From: Gyrodactylus bullatarudis
Lineage: Eukaryota; Platyhelminthes; Monogenea; Gyrodactylidea; Gyrodactylidae
DNA length: 23,542 bases
Assembly: GCA_012064415.1 (NCBI GenBank)
Contig: SSNU01000289.1
Span: 349,918-373,459 of the forward strand
Direction of reading: 5' to 3'
Shown here: positions 10,575 through 19,019 of the stretch, in pieces
How positions within the stretch are numbered: the first letter of the stretch is position 1
Layout: the number at the start of each line of letters is the position of its first letter
Position numbers and translations under genes: made by a program
Notes under the pieces: generated by a model
Told to the model about the DNA's origin: nothing
Databases searched by the model: none
Seen by the model: the letters and a program-made list of their open reading frames with translations, nothing else

Positions 10575-10972
10575 ATATAGAGGAGAGGAATAAGCGTTTG
10601 TTTGAATCAAGTTTTTTTGAGAGTTTAGCTGGAATATTCCTTGCAAGACCTGAGCAGAGGTCTAGTTTTGATAGGATGAAGGTTTTATAGAGTAGTAATC
10701 TGAGTACGGGAGATTTGACACATCTCTTTAGAAAAAAAGGCATCAATTGTAGATTTTCGTTTTTGCTCCTTTAGCTGGGGTATTAAAGATAGTTTATGAT
10801 CGTAGATGAATCCAAGGTCTTTGATTAGAGGAGTGAAGTATTCTAATAATTTAGATTTTATAAGTTTTTTTCCTATAGCCAAAAATTTGTTTTTTTCATG
10901 GTTAATTTCCAGACCAAAGTCGTGAAATTGATCAGAAATATTATAGATGATTGCATTTAATATATTTAATGA
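10575..10972 (-). pseudogene. LINE-type reverse transcriptase 3' fragment, frameshifted
   Basis: On the minus strand the frame open from 10972 reads FHDFGLEINHEKNKFLAIG, matching the 'GL-IN-KT' block just after the polymerase centre of non-LTR reverse transcriptases, followed by IKDLGFIYDHKLSLIPQL, matching the later 'LGV-D-L' block. After a frameshift near 10710-10746 the next frame gives LRLLLYKTFILSKLDLCSGL (about 10707-10645), matching the 'LY-V-S-L-Y' thumb region, and continues to about 10575. An upstream TAG at 10973-10975 and the absence of a YADD block show that the catalytic part is missing. It lacks an obvious poly(A) tail. The clade cannot be set from so little. It is not clearly from the same element as the endonuclease ORF at 1518-2507, which lies far away on the other strand. 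Confidence 0.6.
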
Positions 10973-10975
10973 CTA

Positions 10976-12396
10976 TCTCACGATAATAGAAAGTTTCATA
11001 AAATATCTACAACCATTTTTGATTTCCTTGATGATGATCCTAATAAATAAACGTTTGATCCCTTAGAGAAGAGAAAGAAAGAAAAAATCCTGCCAGAAAA
11101 TCTACAAAATTATTGACCAGATTCAATTTTGGGCTCATTTTATCCTGGATATTCAGTCATGGGAGTCTTTAGTAAAAATAGTAAATTGTGATCTTAATGT
11201 CACCTTGCTTTAGATGCCCTTTAAACTTTTAATCGCTCGCGACGCATTGGTCGCAGTTGCAAAAAAACTCAATTGGATGAAGAATGCTTTTTATAAATTA
11301 ACTGTAGCATATAGAATGTCTGAAAGATGATACAGATTTTGATCTATCACATGTAAACAGATAAATTTGGCATTTGAAGTTTATGAAGAGGCCACTTTAA
11401 TTTTTAATTTTCTCTCTAAAATGTTGATGGATAACATTAGGTGGATATGCTTAACAAGTAGCTAACAAATACTTGTATCCTAAAGTGAATATCATCTTGA
11501 TATATTGAAAATACCTGGAAAATTAAAATTTTACATCTTCGTGAATAAAAGATTTAAATAAAAGAGTTGTTCCCGAAATTAAACTCTTTATAAATAAAAT
11601 TGTATCGTATTCTTTCGATGAATTCAAAATGTATCTCACCTAAACTGAAATATCTTCTCAGTTAACTCTCTAAAATAAGGATACCTTTCGAAAATTTTAT
11701 CTTACTCTTTATCTGGAACCTTTGTACAGCGCTTGTTTGACGAATGATAGAACTGATGATATCTTTGCCTATTTTAGGAGATTAATAGATTTCTTTTCGA
11801 ATGGGTGGTAAATTAAATATTTTCTGACCCTTTTAATGAATAAAAATGAGTTGCTCAAAGACACAGTGAAACTTTTAATGTTAGTCTGTTGGAAATCAAG
11901 AATAAAATCTGACTTCAGTTTTATAAAATCCCGAATCGAAAAAGATTGATCATCACTATCTATTGAAATATTTAGGAACATATATATTCTTTTAATTTTT
12001 TTATTTGAGAATTTTAGATTGATTATTTATTCTGTATGTACTGGATTTCTTCGAGCTATACTCAAAAAAGCCTTGAGGGTAGATTCTTTTGGTGATCACG
12101 TCGTTATATCTTGATTGCCAGCAATCAGTAAAGCAAGGATGAAATTTTTTCTGAAAAAAGTAGAGCTTTGACAGATGAGAATTCTTCTTGCGATAAAATA
12201 CGAATCCCTTTAGTCTATTTTTTGGATTCGAAATTTGACAAAATATTCAAATTTGATCAGAGGTTAATTTGAAAAATAAGTTCGGTTTCTGAGTACGAAA
12301 TTTTTGTTAATTCTTCAAGATTGATGAAAATGTTGTGATCAAAAGTGGCAATTTTCGAAAATTTTTCGATTTTACGTCAGATTAAATCAGTGATGA
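10976..12396. other. AT-rich region without recognised gene
   Basis: No gene supported. The 70-codon minus frame at 11769-11981 has no recognisable domain. A small GC-richer patch near 11230-11265 lies in a 38-codon plus frame of unknown nature. Around 12330-12385 a patch weakly resembles the fold-back family seen at 15724-15890. An imperfect palindrome, AGTGATGA-C-TCATCACT, at 12389-12405 spans the left edge of the hAT-type element. Confidence 0.4.
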
Positions 12397-12404
12397 CTCA
12401 TCAC

Positions 12405-12936
12405 TAGGACCTCAAAAAAGTACTATTTTACTCTAGACAAAGGACTGGCTGAGTTGCAATAATCACAAGAAAAAATCTGCTTATCTTATCCCAATTTAAA
12501 GATAGCTGGTACTATTTCTGTACTAAATTGTGGTCCCGGTACTTTTTTGTACTATTTTTCTGAATTAAGTCTCAGAGTATAGTATTCTTTAACTCGTAAA
12601 CGACCTATCAAAATTTTTGGTGAATTGATAGCTAAATTCCTGATATCGAGCTTTCATCATGTTTTTGTTGGATAATATTTCTTCATGAATTAAGTATTTT
12701 ATAAAATATCCATAAAAACAGTTGAAGGGTCATTTTCTACCATGGAAAAAAATTTGAACATAATTCAGAAATATTTTTGACACAAGATTGACTAAAAATT
12801 CTGCAACAATTTACGGTAGAGGACTATTTTTTTACTCAAAATCCCTCAAATTTTCTTCAAAGGACTATTTTCTTCTTATTTTTCAGTTTATGAGATACTA
12901 TTTTTCATCTTTTTTGGTACTATTTTTGAGGCCCTA
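12405..12936. mobile_element. Non-autonomous hAT-type element, 532 bp
   Basis: The ends are imperfect inverted repeats: TAGGACCTCAAAAAAGTAC on the left and, read on the minus strand, TAGGGCCTCAAAAATAGTAC on the right. They are flanked by 8-bp near-duplicates, CTCATCAC (12397-12404) and GTCATCAC (12937-12944), seven of eight matching. An 8-bp target duplication and ends of the (C/T)AGRGCCTC type are hallmarks of the hAT superfamily. The interior has no coding capacity. It holds seven copies of (T/G)ACTATTT(T/C), at 12421, 12510, 12550, 12822, 12863, 12897 and 12919, clustered toward both ends as hAT subterminal transposase-binding motifs are. All read in the same direction, so they are not mirror images. 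The ends resemble those of the hAT MITE at 14502. Confidence 0.7.
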
Positions 12937-12944
12937 GTCATCAC

Positions 12945-13712
12945 TTTTCAAAAACAACACTTTAAAAGTTGATTGATGACTTAAAAGTTAAAATAACACA
13001 GATGATGATGTAAAATTTATTTCCAGGCACAAGTCGAAATTAGATAGTGAATGATTTTGAATTCTGTCGAAAAATAAAATTATTTTCAGATGTAACCAAG
13101 GTATTAGTTCTTGGCGTCATTAAAAAGAGCGCATAATTCTGAGCTGATTGATGCCTGAAACATCAGCGGGAATTCACCTTAAGTTACTTGACGAATTTTC
13201 TATCTTGAAAATAGATAAATTCTTTTTCCTTTATCGGTTTTCCAAACTATATAAAACCGACCATATTACTCTCAGCTTCGAAGTTCAACAAAAAATGCTT
13301 GATTCTGTTTGATCCATTGGTATTATAACAGAAAAAACGTCTAATAATAATCAATCAAGATTCAACACCAATGTATAAGCCTCTTCTAAGATTCTCTGTG
13401 TTATAGGTTAGTGAGAATTTCACGTGATTCTTGGATGGTAACAACTATTTTATTTGTTCAGAACACTTACTTATTTTCAACTAAACAAAATTCAAAATAA
13501 AAAAATGATGTTTTTCCTTGAAGTATCCTATAAACAATAAAGAATAGTTTCATCATATGATTTGTTTATTTACCATAGAAAAAAATCATTTAAAGGCTCA
13601 ACTTATTCTTAAAAACAAATTTTTACGTGTTGAAAAATCGTATAGTCTTGAGAGAAACTACCATACAGATTCCTCAATACAATTAGTCGAGAACTTGTTG
13701 AAATCAAAAAAT
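12945..13712. other. Intervening AT-rich sequence with a TATA-like site
   Basis: No recognised gene. TATATAAAA at about 13248 sits in a small inverted repeat (TCGGTTTT ... AAAACCGA, 13234-13260) and is followed by pyrimidine-rich CTCAGCTTCG, reminiscent of an initiator, but no convincing ORF follows. The 75-codon frame beginning at 13557 runs into the fold-back arm at 13713 and is probably chance. Confidence 0.3.
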
Positions 13713-14307
13713 AAGGTGATGCCAATTGATACAGTCAATAACCAAGAGAGAAACAAGAATAGTGGAATGACAAATCAGACGTAGCTTCTCAAAAATAGTG
13801 GAATGATATGGTGTATTTGAAGGTATATAAGGCAAACGGGGTTTCTTCAATTTTCTCAGAAAGTTTAATCAACGAAATAAAAATCGACCCTTATTCATGT
13901 CATCGACCAAGAAAATTAGATCAGATCAAGAAGAAAATTTTTTCATTCTGACCAGTTGATCGAAGATAGAAAAAAGTACTCTATCAATTTTACACAAAAT
14001 AATGAAAAATAAGATATGACTAATATCATAAACCTTGAAAAACATGTAAGCCCTCTTGTTTTCTGTTGTGTAATGTTAAAAAATTAACTTCAATTGCTAA
14101 TTACTGGTTTCATTAAATACGACTTAATCTTAATTACCCTTCCTATACTTCAATGTTAGGATTCTGAGTCAAACACATGGATGTGTGTGAGGGTATGAAA
14201 TTGCCTTATATACCTTCAAGTACACCATATCATTCCACTATTTTTGAGAAGCTACGTCTGATTTGTCATTCCACTATTCTTGTTTCTCTCTTGGTTATTG
14301 ACTGTAT

Positions 14308-14869
14308 TATAATAAGAATGTAGTGCTTTTATTTGGTAGCATACTTATCAGCTTCACATGTCAGATTTAAGTAAATATTAAGTTTAAAATCGGATTGGTC
14401 ACTAGGAGAGTAAATTTTCCGTAAATTTATTAAAACTGGCTAATTGAGATTTTTTAAAAGTTCTTGCAATTTTTTTTACCGGCCTACTCATCACTGATAA
14501 GCAGAGCCTCAGAAATTCTTACTTTTCAGCTTTTTGAAACATGGTAAGGTAATCAAAAAATGATTCACCACGGTCAATTTTTGATTGTATCGATAAATTT
14601 AGAATAATCTGATTGGTCCTTGAAATCTAGACCAATCAGAATCAGTGATGGGAATTTTAGGTTGATAAAAATAGTTATTTAAAAGTTGAAATAGTATAAG
14701 AATAAATAGTTATTTAATTAGTTAGGAACCCAGGGTACTATGTAACTTTAGTTATAATTATCATTTTTAAAGCCATACAACTTCCTGTGCAATTTAGTAA
14801 AAATAGTCGTTTTTGAGGCTCTGCTGATAAGTATGTCACGAAATAAAAGCGCTGTATTCTTATTTTTAT
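14308..14869. mobile_element. TA-flanked non-autonomous element nested in the fold-back arm
   Basis: The intact left arm shows that the right arm should read GACTGTATCAATTGG. Instead GACTGTAT (14300-14307) and CAATTGG (14870-14876) are separated by this insertion. TAT or TA occurs on both sides, consistent with a 2-3 bp target duplication. The ends form inverted repeats of about 44 bp (14308-14351 and 14824-14869) sharing ATAAGAAT, GCTTTTATTT and CATACTTATCAG. Without the hAT element inside it, the element is about 230 bp and has no ORF. A TA target suggests a Tc1/mariner-like family, but the terminal bases are not diagnostic. Confidence 0.6.
14502..14823. mobile_element. hAT MITE with perfect 8-bp target duplication, 322 bp
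   Basis: The element starts CAGAGCCTC and ends GAGGCTCTG, a 9-bp perfect terminal inverted repeat of the hAT type, and is flanked by an identical 8-bp duplication, CTGATAAG, at 14494-14501 and 14824-14831. It inserted into the right terminal repeat of the TA-flanked element. Inside are a hairpin TCTGATTGGTC/GACCAATCAGA (14608-14641) and four copies of AAATAGT (14668, 14689, 14704, 14801), the reverse complement of the motif repeated in the hAT-type element at 12405. It has no coding capacity, so it depends on a transposase from elsewhere. The perfect duplication makes it the youngest layer of the nest. Confidence 0.85.
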
Positions 14870-14885
14870 CAATTGGCATCACCTT

Positions 14886-15400
14886 CTTTCTGATGGAAAT
14901 AATCGTAGCTCAGCTAAAAGGAGAGATGCAAAATTTTCTCTCTCAAAAAACATATTCAATCTGATCCAGAAAATTTTTGATTATGAGTGTAAAATTATAT
15001 ATTCAAATATATTTTGGCCATAAAAGATCCAAAGAACTACTTTTTCTCAAGAAAAAGCTGATTTGGGCTCTTTTCCTAGCGATTCAGATTCTAGATAAGA
15101 AAAACTAATTTTACATCTTTTCTCACTGATTGTTTTGAATATAATTCCTATTGATTCTGCTCAATGTTCACAGAAAAAAATGATGAGATAGAAGAAACTA
15201 TATGTCTCGTACTTTTTATTCCCATAATAAATGTTTAAATATCCCACATTAAAATTTTTTAATGTATCAAAGCATGTATTTCCATTAAAATTTGCATTAT
15301 GTTCTTTCTTGTTGTATGAATCTGAGATAATTGTGAGAATGCAAATATAAACGTCACGAAAAAAAACTCATTATAATTAATGTAAACCTAATTAACATGA
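14886..15400. other. AT-rich sequence between repeats
   Basis: No gene, RNA or paired repeat ends recognised here. Confidence 0.4.
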
Positions 15401-15891
15401 AGATGAGAATTTACTATTTTTAAAAAAAACTCAATATTTTTCTCCGGATTCACAGAAAAAATAATAATTTTTTGAAACGGAATGAGCCGATAAGATGTGG
15501 ATATTCAAAAAAATTAATCTGACCAAAATTAGGCCGTTTCTCGAATTTCGAAAATGTACCAAATTTCCATTTTTTCAACTTTCGAACCCAAAATTTTTAT
15601 TGATTTCGATGATTCGAAGAATTCGAATTCACCTGTAGAAGTTCACTAAAGTTCATCTTCGCTATCTCTATGGCCAAATTCGAATTCTGCGTTCAATGTT
15701 GATCCCAAATATCATCACTTAATTGCCTCGAATCATGGAAATCGATAAAAATTTTGGGTTCGAAAGTTGAAAAAGTGGAAATTTGGTTCATTTTCGAAAT
15801 TCGAAAAATGGCCTAATTTTGGTCAGATTGAATCTTTTCCGGAGAAAAATACTGAGATTTTTGTAAAAATAGTTAATTCTCATCTTGAATT
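15401..15891. repeat. Fold-back repeat, arms of about 165 bp
   Basis: The left arm (15401-15621) and right arm (15724-15891) are inverted copies, with a loop of about 100 bp. Closely matching blocks include TCTGACCAAAATTAGGCC (15518 on the left; its complement near 15810-15828) and CAACTTTCGAACCCAAAATT. The left arm carries about 60 extra bases near 15450-15510 that interrupt the match. The open frame at 15767-15961 is just the right arm read through. Weaker relatives lie near 8620-8690, 9450-9530 and 12330-12385, so this is a dispersed family. No target duplication was identified. Confidence 0.65.
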
Positions 15892-16254
15892 CAACTATAG
15901 CTTTATAATGGTAGTGTCAAGTCATAAAATATCTCCATTAAAAGAAAGTTTTACTCCGTAGTTTGAATATCTCGATGCTCAAATGTTTGAACTACAAGAT
16001 GTAATTTGAAAATTAGTCATCATTTAATAAAATCACTTTTTTCTATTTATTAATCTATCTATCAGAGATTATTTTCTGCAAATGAATTCTTTAATGTATG
16101 CCTGATGTGTGATGAAGCGGAAATCTCGCTCAAGATGAAATTATAGAACTATTTTTTTCATATTTTCTTGAGTTCTTCATTCAATTGTTTATGTTATTAA
16201 TTATCTGAAATAAAGATGATGTAAAATTTACATCGCACTCATGAGAAAATCATA
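15892..16254. other. AT-rich sequence without recognised feature
   Basis: Nothing recognised apart from homopolymer-rich sequence. Confidence 0.4.
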
Positions 16255-16460
16255 GTCAGGTCTCGTAATCTGGAGATTGGAAGTCTATGATTTTGAGAAA
16301 AAAATCCAGACAACGTTGCCTACTTTAAACGGCCAAAGCAATAAATTCTGGAAAAAATAAAGAAAAATATAGTCCTTTTTCAAATCTCGAATTGGCGCCA
16401 AAATCCAATTATTTTTAACATCAAGCTGAAAATTTTTACTTTTTTGAAAGTAGGAAGGTA
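16255..16460. repeat. Diverged arm of the 20997-21472 fold-back family
   Basis: Blocks such as AAAATATAGTC, TTTTTCAAATC, TTGGCGCCAAAATCC and CTGAAAATTTTTA appear in the same order as in the minus-strand reading of 21240-21340. A patch in the opposite orientation lies at 17389-17535. The two could be the arms of one old fold-back copy whose loop received the SINE/hairpin block, or independent copies. The 73-codon minus frame here is a by-product. Confidence 0.4.
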
Positions 16461-16710
16461 GGGTCACAATTAGACCAAAAAGCCAAATATTCGACAGAAA
16501 CACCATTTTCTAAGGATTTTGAATTAATGAAATTCAACTCATTATTGAGGATCATTAAAACTTCTTTTGATCACTCTGTCACATTCAAATCAACAAACAA
16601 TTTTCAGAGCACAGTTTAAAAATTAAGGATTGTGGTGACAAATTAAATTTATTTTATGTTACTCTGAATGGTTCTGAACCCTTTGCACCCATTCAGATAG
16701 AGCCAATAGA

Positions 16711-16773
16711 AAGCACTATGTAGAAATTACAGTGTTTTTAGACATTAAACCTACTAGCAAAATGTGGTCACTG
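16711..16773. repeat. Partial copy of repeat R
   Basis: A 63-bp segment beginning AAGCACTATGTAGAAATTAC matches, with one mismatch, the minus-strand reading of 17079-17141 (hairpin loop plus the inner part of the right arm). It is the third copy of this repeat in 470 bases and lies on the far side of the tRNA-like sequence from the other two. The match stops sharply at both ends. Confidence 0.7.
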
Positions 16774-17007
16774 GTATTACTATATCCATGTGAATCTAAC
16801 TTGAGGAAGATTGTCTTCTCACACCTAGATGTCAGAATTCGGATAAGCAAGTGTCAACTCCATTAGAGAGTCAAATAATATTCAACTCACGGTGGCAGAT
16901 GAAGACGCGTTTCGTCCTTATTAGGACTAGTCAGTACACCATAACCAGGATTCGAACCCATGTCTTCAATGTTGCTAACGCTTCTAACCACTAGGCCAGA
17001 ACCCCTG
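16774..17007 (-). mobile_element. tRNA-derived SINE with intact pol III boxes
   Basis: On the minus strand the head contains a perfect A box, TGGCCTAGTGG (16998-16988), and a perfect B box, GGTTCGAATCC (16958-16948), starting 40 bases apart as in tRNA genes; these are the internal RNA polymerase III promoter. The putative acceptor arms do not pair, so it is a tRNA-derived SINE head rather than a functional tRNA. The body continues with GTCCTAATAAGGAC (a small stem-loop) and CGAAACGCG, then AT-richer sequence. It is flanked by two same-orientation copies of repeat R (16711-16773 and 17008-17078). The exact 3' end and target duplication were not resolved. Confidence 0.6.
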
Positions 17008-17179
17008 TAGTATTGACACCACCTGCACACTGGTTTTTGTAAATAAGCACTATGTAGAAATTACAGTGTTTTTAGACACAGTGACCACACTTTGCTAGTA
17101 GGTTTAATGTCTAAAAACACTGTAATTTCTACATAGTGCTTATTTACAAAAAACCAGTGTGTAGGTGGTGTCAATACTA
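17008..17179. repeat. Near-perfect 71/72-bp-arm hairpin with 29-nt loop
   Basis: The left arm 17008-17078 and right arm 17108-17179 are inverted copies, differing by one base change (near 17025) and one T-run length difference. The 29-nt loop (17079-17107) is not random: with the right arm it forms a complete copy of repeat R, as shown by the partial copy at 16711-16773. The hairpin is therefore a full plus-strand R joined head-to-head to a minus-strand R truncated at TGTCT. Short open frames here are by-products of the repeat. Confidence 0.85.
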
Positions 17180-17388
17180 TGGGAGTGTTGAGTGATAGAA
17201 GGCGAACGGGGGTTCTGCCTCGCAACGTTAAAGACCAATAATTTCTTATTTCTTCTTCTTCTAGCAACGTTTATAACAGGTGTTTCTCCTAAAATGTCAA
17301 ATATAAATTTACAAATAATACTCATTTTGTCAACGATTCCTATGATGTTGGAAAACTGTCCACTAATTTCGTAAAATGACTGTAAAAA
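17180..17388. other. Short unassigned segment after the hairpin
   Basis: A slightly GC-richer patch (GGCGAACGGGGGTTCTGCCT, 17201-17220) follows the hairpin. It shares GGGGTTCTG with the SINE head and may be a degenerate second SINE start. No gene is supported. Confidence 0.25.
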
Positions 17389-17535
17389 TTACCATTTTTT
17401 CTAAAAAATAGAATTTTCAGATTTTTCTTCTTCAAATGGTAAAAGAAGGCAATACGGATTAGATTTCTAAAAATCTTTCGAATTCTTGATGAAAAAATTA
17501 AGATTTTTGTCAAAATCATAGAATCCCAACTTCAC
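17389..17535. repeat. Diverged copy of the 20997-21472 fold-back arm
   Basis: The order of blocks (CTTCAAATGGTAAAAG, GATGAAAAAATTAAGATTTT, AAAATCATAGAATCCCAACT) follows that of 21359-21472 in the same orientation. It lies opposite in orientation to the patch at 16255-16460. Confidence 0.55.
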
Positions 17536-17997
17536 ATCAATAAGCATGAATGAATTTGCTTTTAATCAAAGCGTTTACGGTTTTATAGACGAGAATGTAG
17601 AACAATGTCAAAATTAATTAATTTCCAATCAATTCATCCATTCGTATTCACAGATTTTATAAACGTGATATTCAGATATACCCATGATTTGTGAAACAGA
17701 AAAATGCAACATGCTGTTAAGTCTTATCAGACAACTTTACCATTTGGCTCAACAATCATATCATATATCATTAAAGATATTTCGAGTTGATCTTATAATT
17801 TAGGTGTCGAGTTTTAATCGTATTTTAGTCAGTCAGCTAAAAGGAAAAAATAAAATTAATAAAAAGAAGTATTTTTCTGAAATATTTAGTTTGTTTTGAA
17901 AAAATTATTCAAATTTTGCTGAATGTTTAAAAGAAATTTTATTCCTTCTTCTTCGCAAGAACAATCTAAGAGTACCTAGCATCTTCCTTATGTAATG
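17536..17997. other. AT-rich sequence without recognised feature
   Basis: No gene, RNA or paired repeat recognised. Confidence 0.4.
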
Positions 17998-19019
17998 TAT
18001 ATGTTACCGTTAATCTTGTTACTCTTGATAGTCTTAAGACTACCTGATAGCCTTAAGACTAACGGAATAGTTTGATAAACTTGTTACCAGGTTTCAAGAT
18101 TAACTAACTATTCAGCTATAAAATATAGTTTGTTGAATTTTATACTCGGTAATAAGTTTGGTTAATTGAATCAATTTTTTCGAAAATAATATTTAAGATA
18201 CAGTAAAAATATTTCTATTGAAACATCTTATTTTTATTGAAATACGTATATTTACTCCCTAATTATCTCGACCAATCAGAATGCAGCAAGTGATTTCTAT
18301 ATATTTAGATCGGTCGACATAAATAATACTTAATTAGGGGGTAAATATTCGTGTTTCAATAAAAATATGATGTTTCAATAGAAATATTTTTACTGTAAGA
18401 AAACAATCCAACATTGTAAGATCCCTAATTGGAACTTTTTATATAATTTTAGCTGAATAGTTCGTAAAACTTATTATCAGTGTTCAAGAATATTAAGTTT
18501 GAGATCGAAATATGAATTTCTGCATATTATTAGAAAAGGTCCAAATGGCTTTAAATGGTAAAAAATAGTCCTTCAAATATTCCTAATTTAAAGAATAGAC
18601 GTGAATCAACAAATGAAAATACGTGATGAGAAGAAATTTATAGTAAGATCACTAACTAGTTATTCCTGAAACTCGGTAACAAATTTGACAAAATATTGAG
18701 ATAAAATCCTTACGTAAAATTAATACTGTTGGCTGAATTACAAAACTTGATACGTCTTATTCTCTGGAATCCATGAGTTTCGCATTGCACTGTAAAAGAA
18801 GTCTCAATTTCAGACCCTACCCAATTGGATTGTTTGATCAAAAATCTTCATAGCCTTAAACAATGCCTTATTTAATTCAAATTTATTTGAGTCAGCCAAT
18901 CTTATTACCGAGAATCAAGATCAGCAAACTATAATTTATAGCTGAATATCTTGTTTATCTTGAAAACTATCAGGTAGTCTTAAGACTATCAAGAGTAACA
19001 AGATTAACGGTAACATATA
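17998..19019. mobile_element. Long-TIR non-autonomous DNA element, about 1.02 kb
   Basis: The outermost 53 bp are a perfect inverted repeat (17998-18050 and 18967-19019), starting TATATGTTACCGTTAATCTT. After a gap in the left arm, a further 75 bp or so also pair at lower identity (about 18090-18160 with 18880-18962). TA dinucleotides flank or start both ends, consistent with a TA target. Each terminal repeat holds the 14-bp palindrome TAGTCTTAAGACTA; on the left the surrounding 18-bp unit is repeated a second time (18028-18062). There is no ORF. A mariner-type MITE is inserted at 18201-18395. The superfamily is uncertain. Confidence 0.7.
18201..18395. mobile_element. Tc1/mariner-type MITE, 195 bp, TA target duplication
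   Basis: TA (18199-18200) is followed by CAGTAAAAATATTTCTATTG, and the other end is its inverted repeat ending ACTG followed by TA (18396-18397). Arms of 67 bp counting the TA (18199-18265 and 18331-18397) differ at four positions by eye. Ends of the CAGT...ACTG type with a TA duplication are typical of Tc1/mariner MITEs. The 65-nt centre contains GACCAATCAGAAT and TCGACC/GGTCGA. It has no coding capacity. It sits inside the long-TIR element. Confidence 0.75.

Larger units (their letters stand above)
13713..14885. mobile_element. Long-arm fold-back element, split by a nested insertion
   Basis: The left arm (13713-13835, 123 bp) matches the right arm as an inverted repeat. The right arm is in two pieces, 14201-14307 and 14870-14885, separated by a 562-bp insertion. 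I saw one mismatch (T/C in GGTGTA(T/C)TTGAAGG) by eye. Each arm holds a 13-bp direct repeat, AATAGTGGAATGA, twice (13758 and 13794 on the left), and a TATATAAGG box near its inner edge that points inward, so the two boxes face each other across a loop of about 365 bp. The ends are AAGGTGATG...CATCACCTT; I could not find a target duplication. No ORF is recognisable. The superfamily is unknown. Near-identity of the arms suggests a recent origin or gene conversion between them. Confidence 0.75.

Noticed and set aside
10465..10600. C-terminal part of the minus-strand frame overlapping the Penelope-like relic
   Set aside because: The residues past about 10575 are antisense to the plus-strand reverse transcriptase or lack similarity, so the LINE call was ended earlier.
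13234..13275. TATA-box promoter at TATATAAAA
   Set aside because: No gene follows, and such strings are frequent in this base composition; mentioned only inside the stretch description.
13557..13784. 75-codon plus-strand frame before the fold-back element
   Set aside because: It runs into the fold-back arm, has no known domain and a length plausible by chance.
13713..14885. Target-site duplication of the outer fold-back element
   Set aside because: Flanks (AAAAAAT on the left, CTTTCTG on the right) do not match at any length, so no duplication is claimed.
15767..15961. 64-codon plus-strand frame
   Set aside because: It is the right arm of the 15401-15891 fold-back repeat read as protein.
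16931..17007. Functional tRNA gene
   Set aside because: A and B boxes are perfect, but the acceptor arms do not pair and a SINE-like body follows, so it is called a SINE.
17061..17325. Minus-strand frames of 61-68 codons over the hairpin
   Set aside because: They are readings of the palindromic repeat, with no recognisable protein.
12397..18400. CRISPR-like array
   Set aside because: The repeats are inverted or dispersed transposon ends without regular direct-repeat/spacer structure, and the DNA is eukaryotic.
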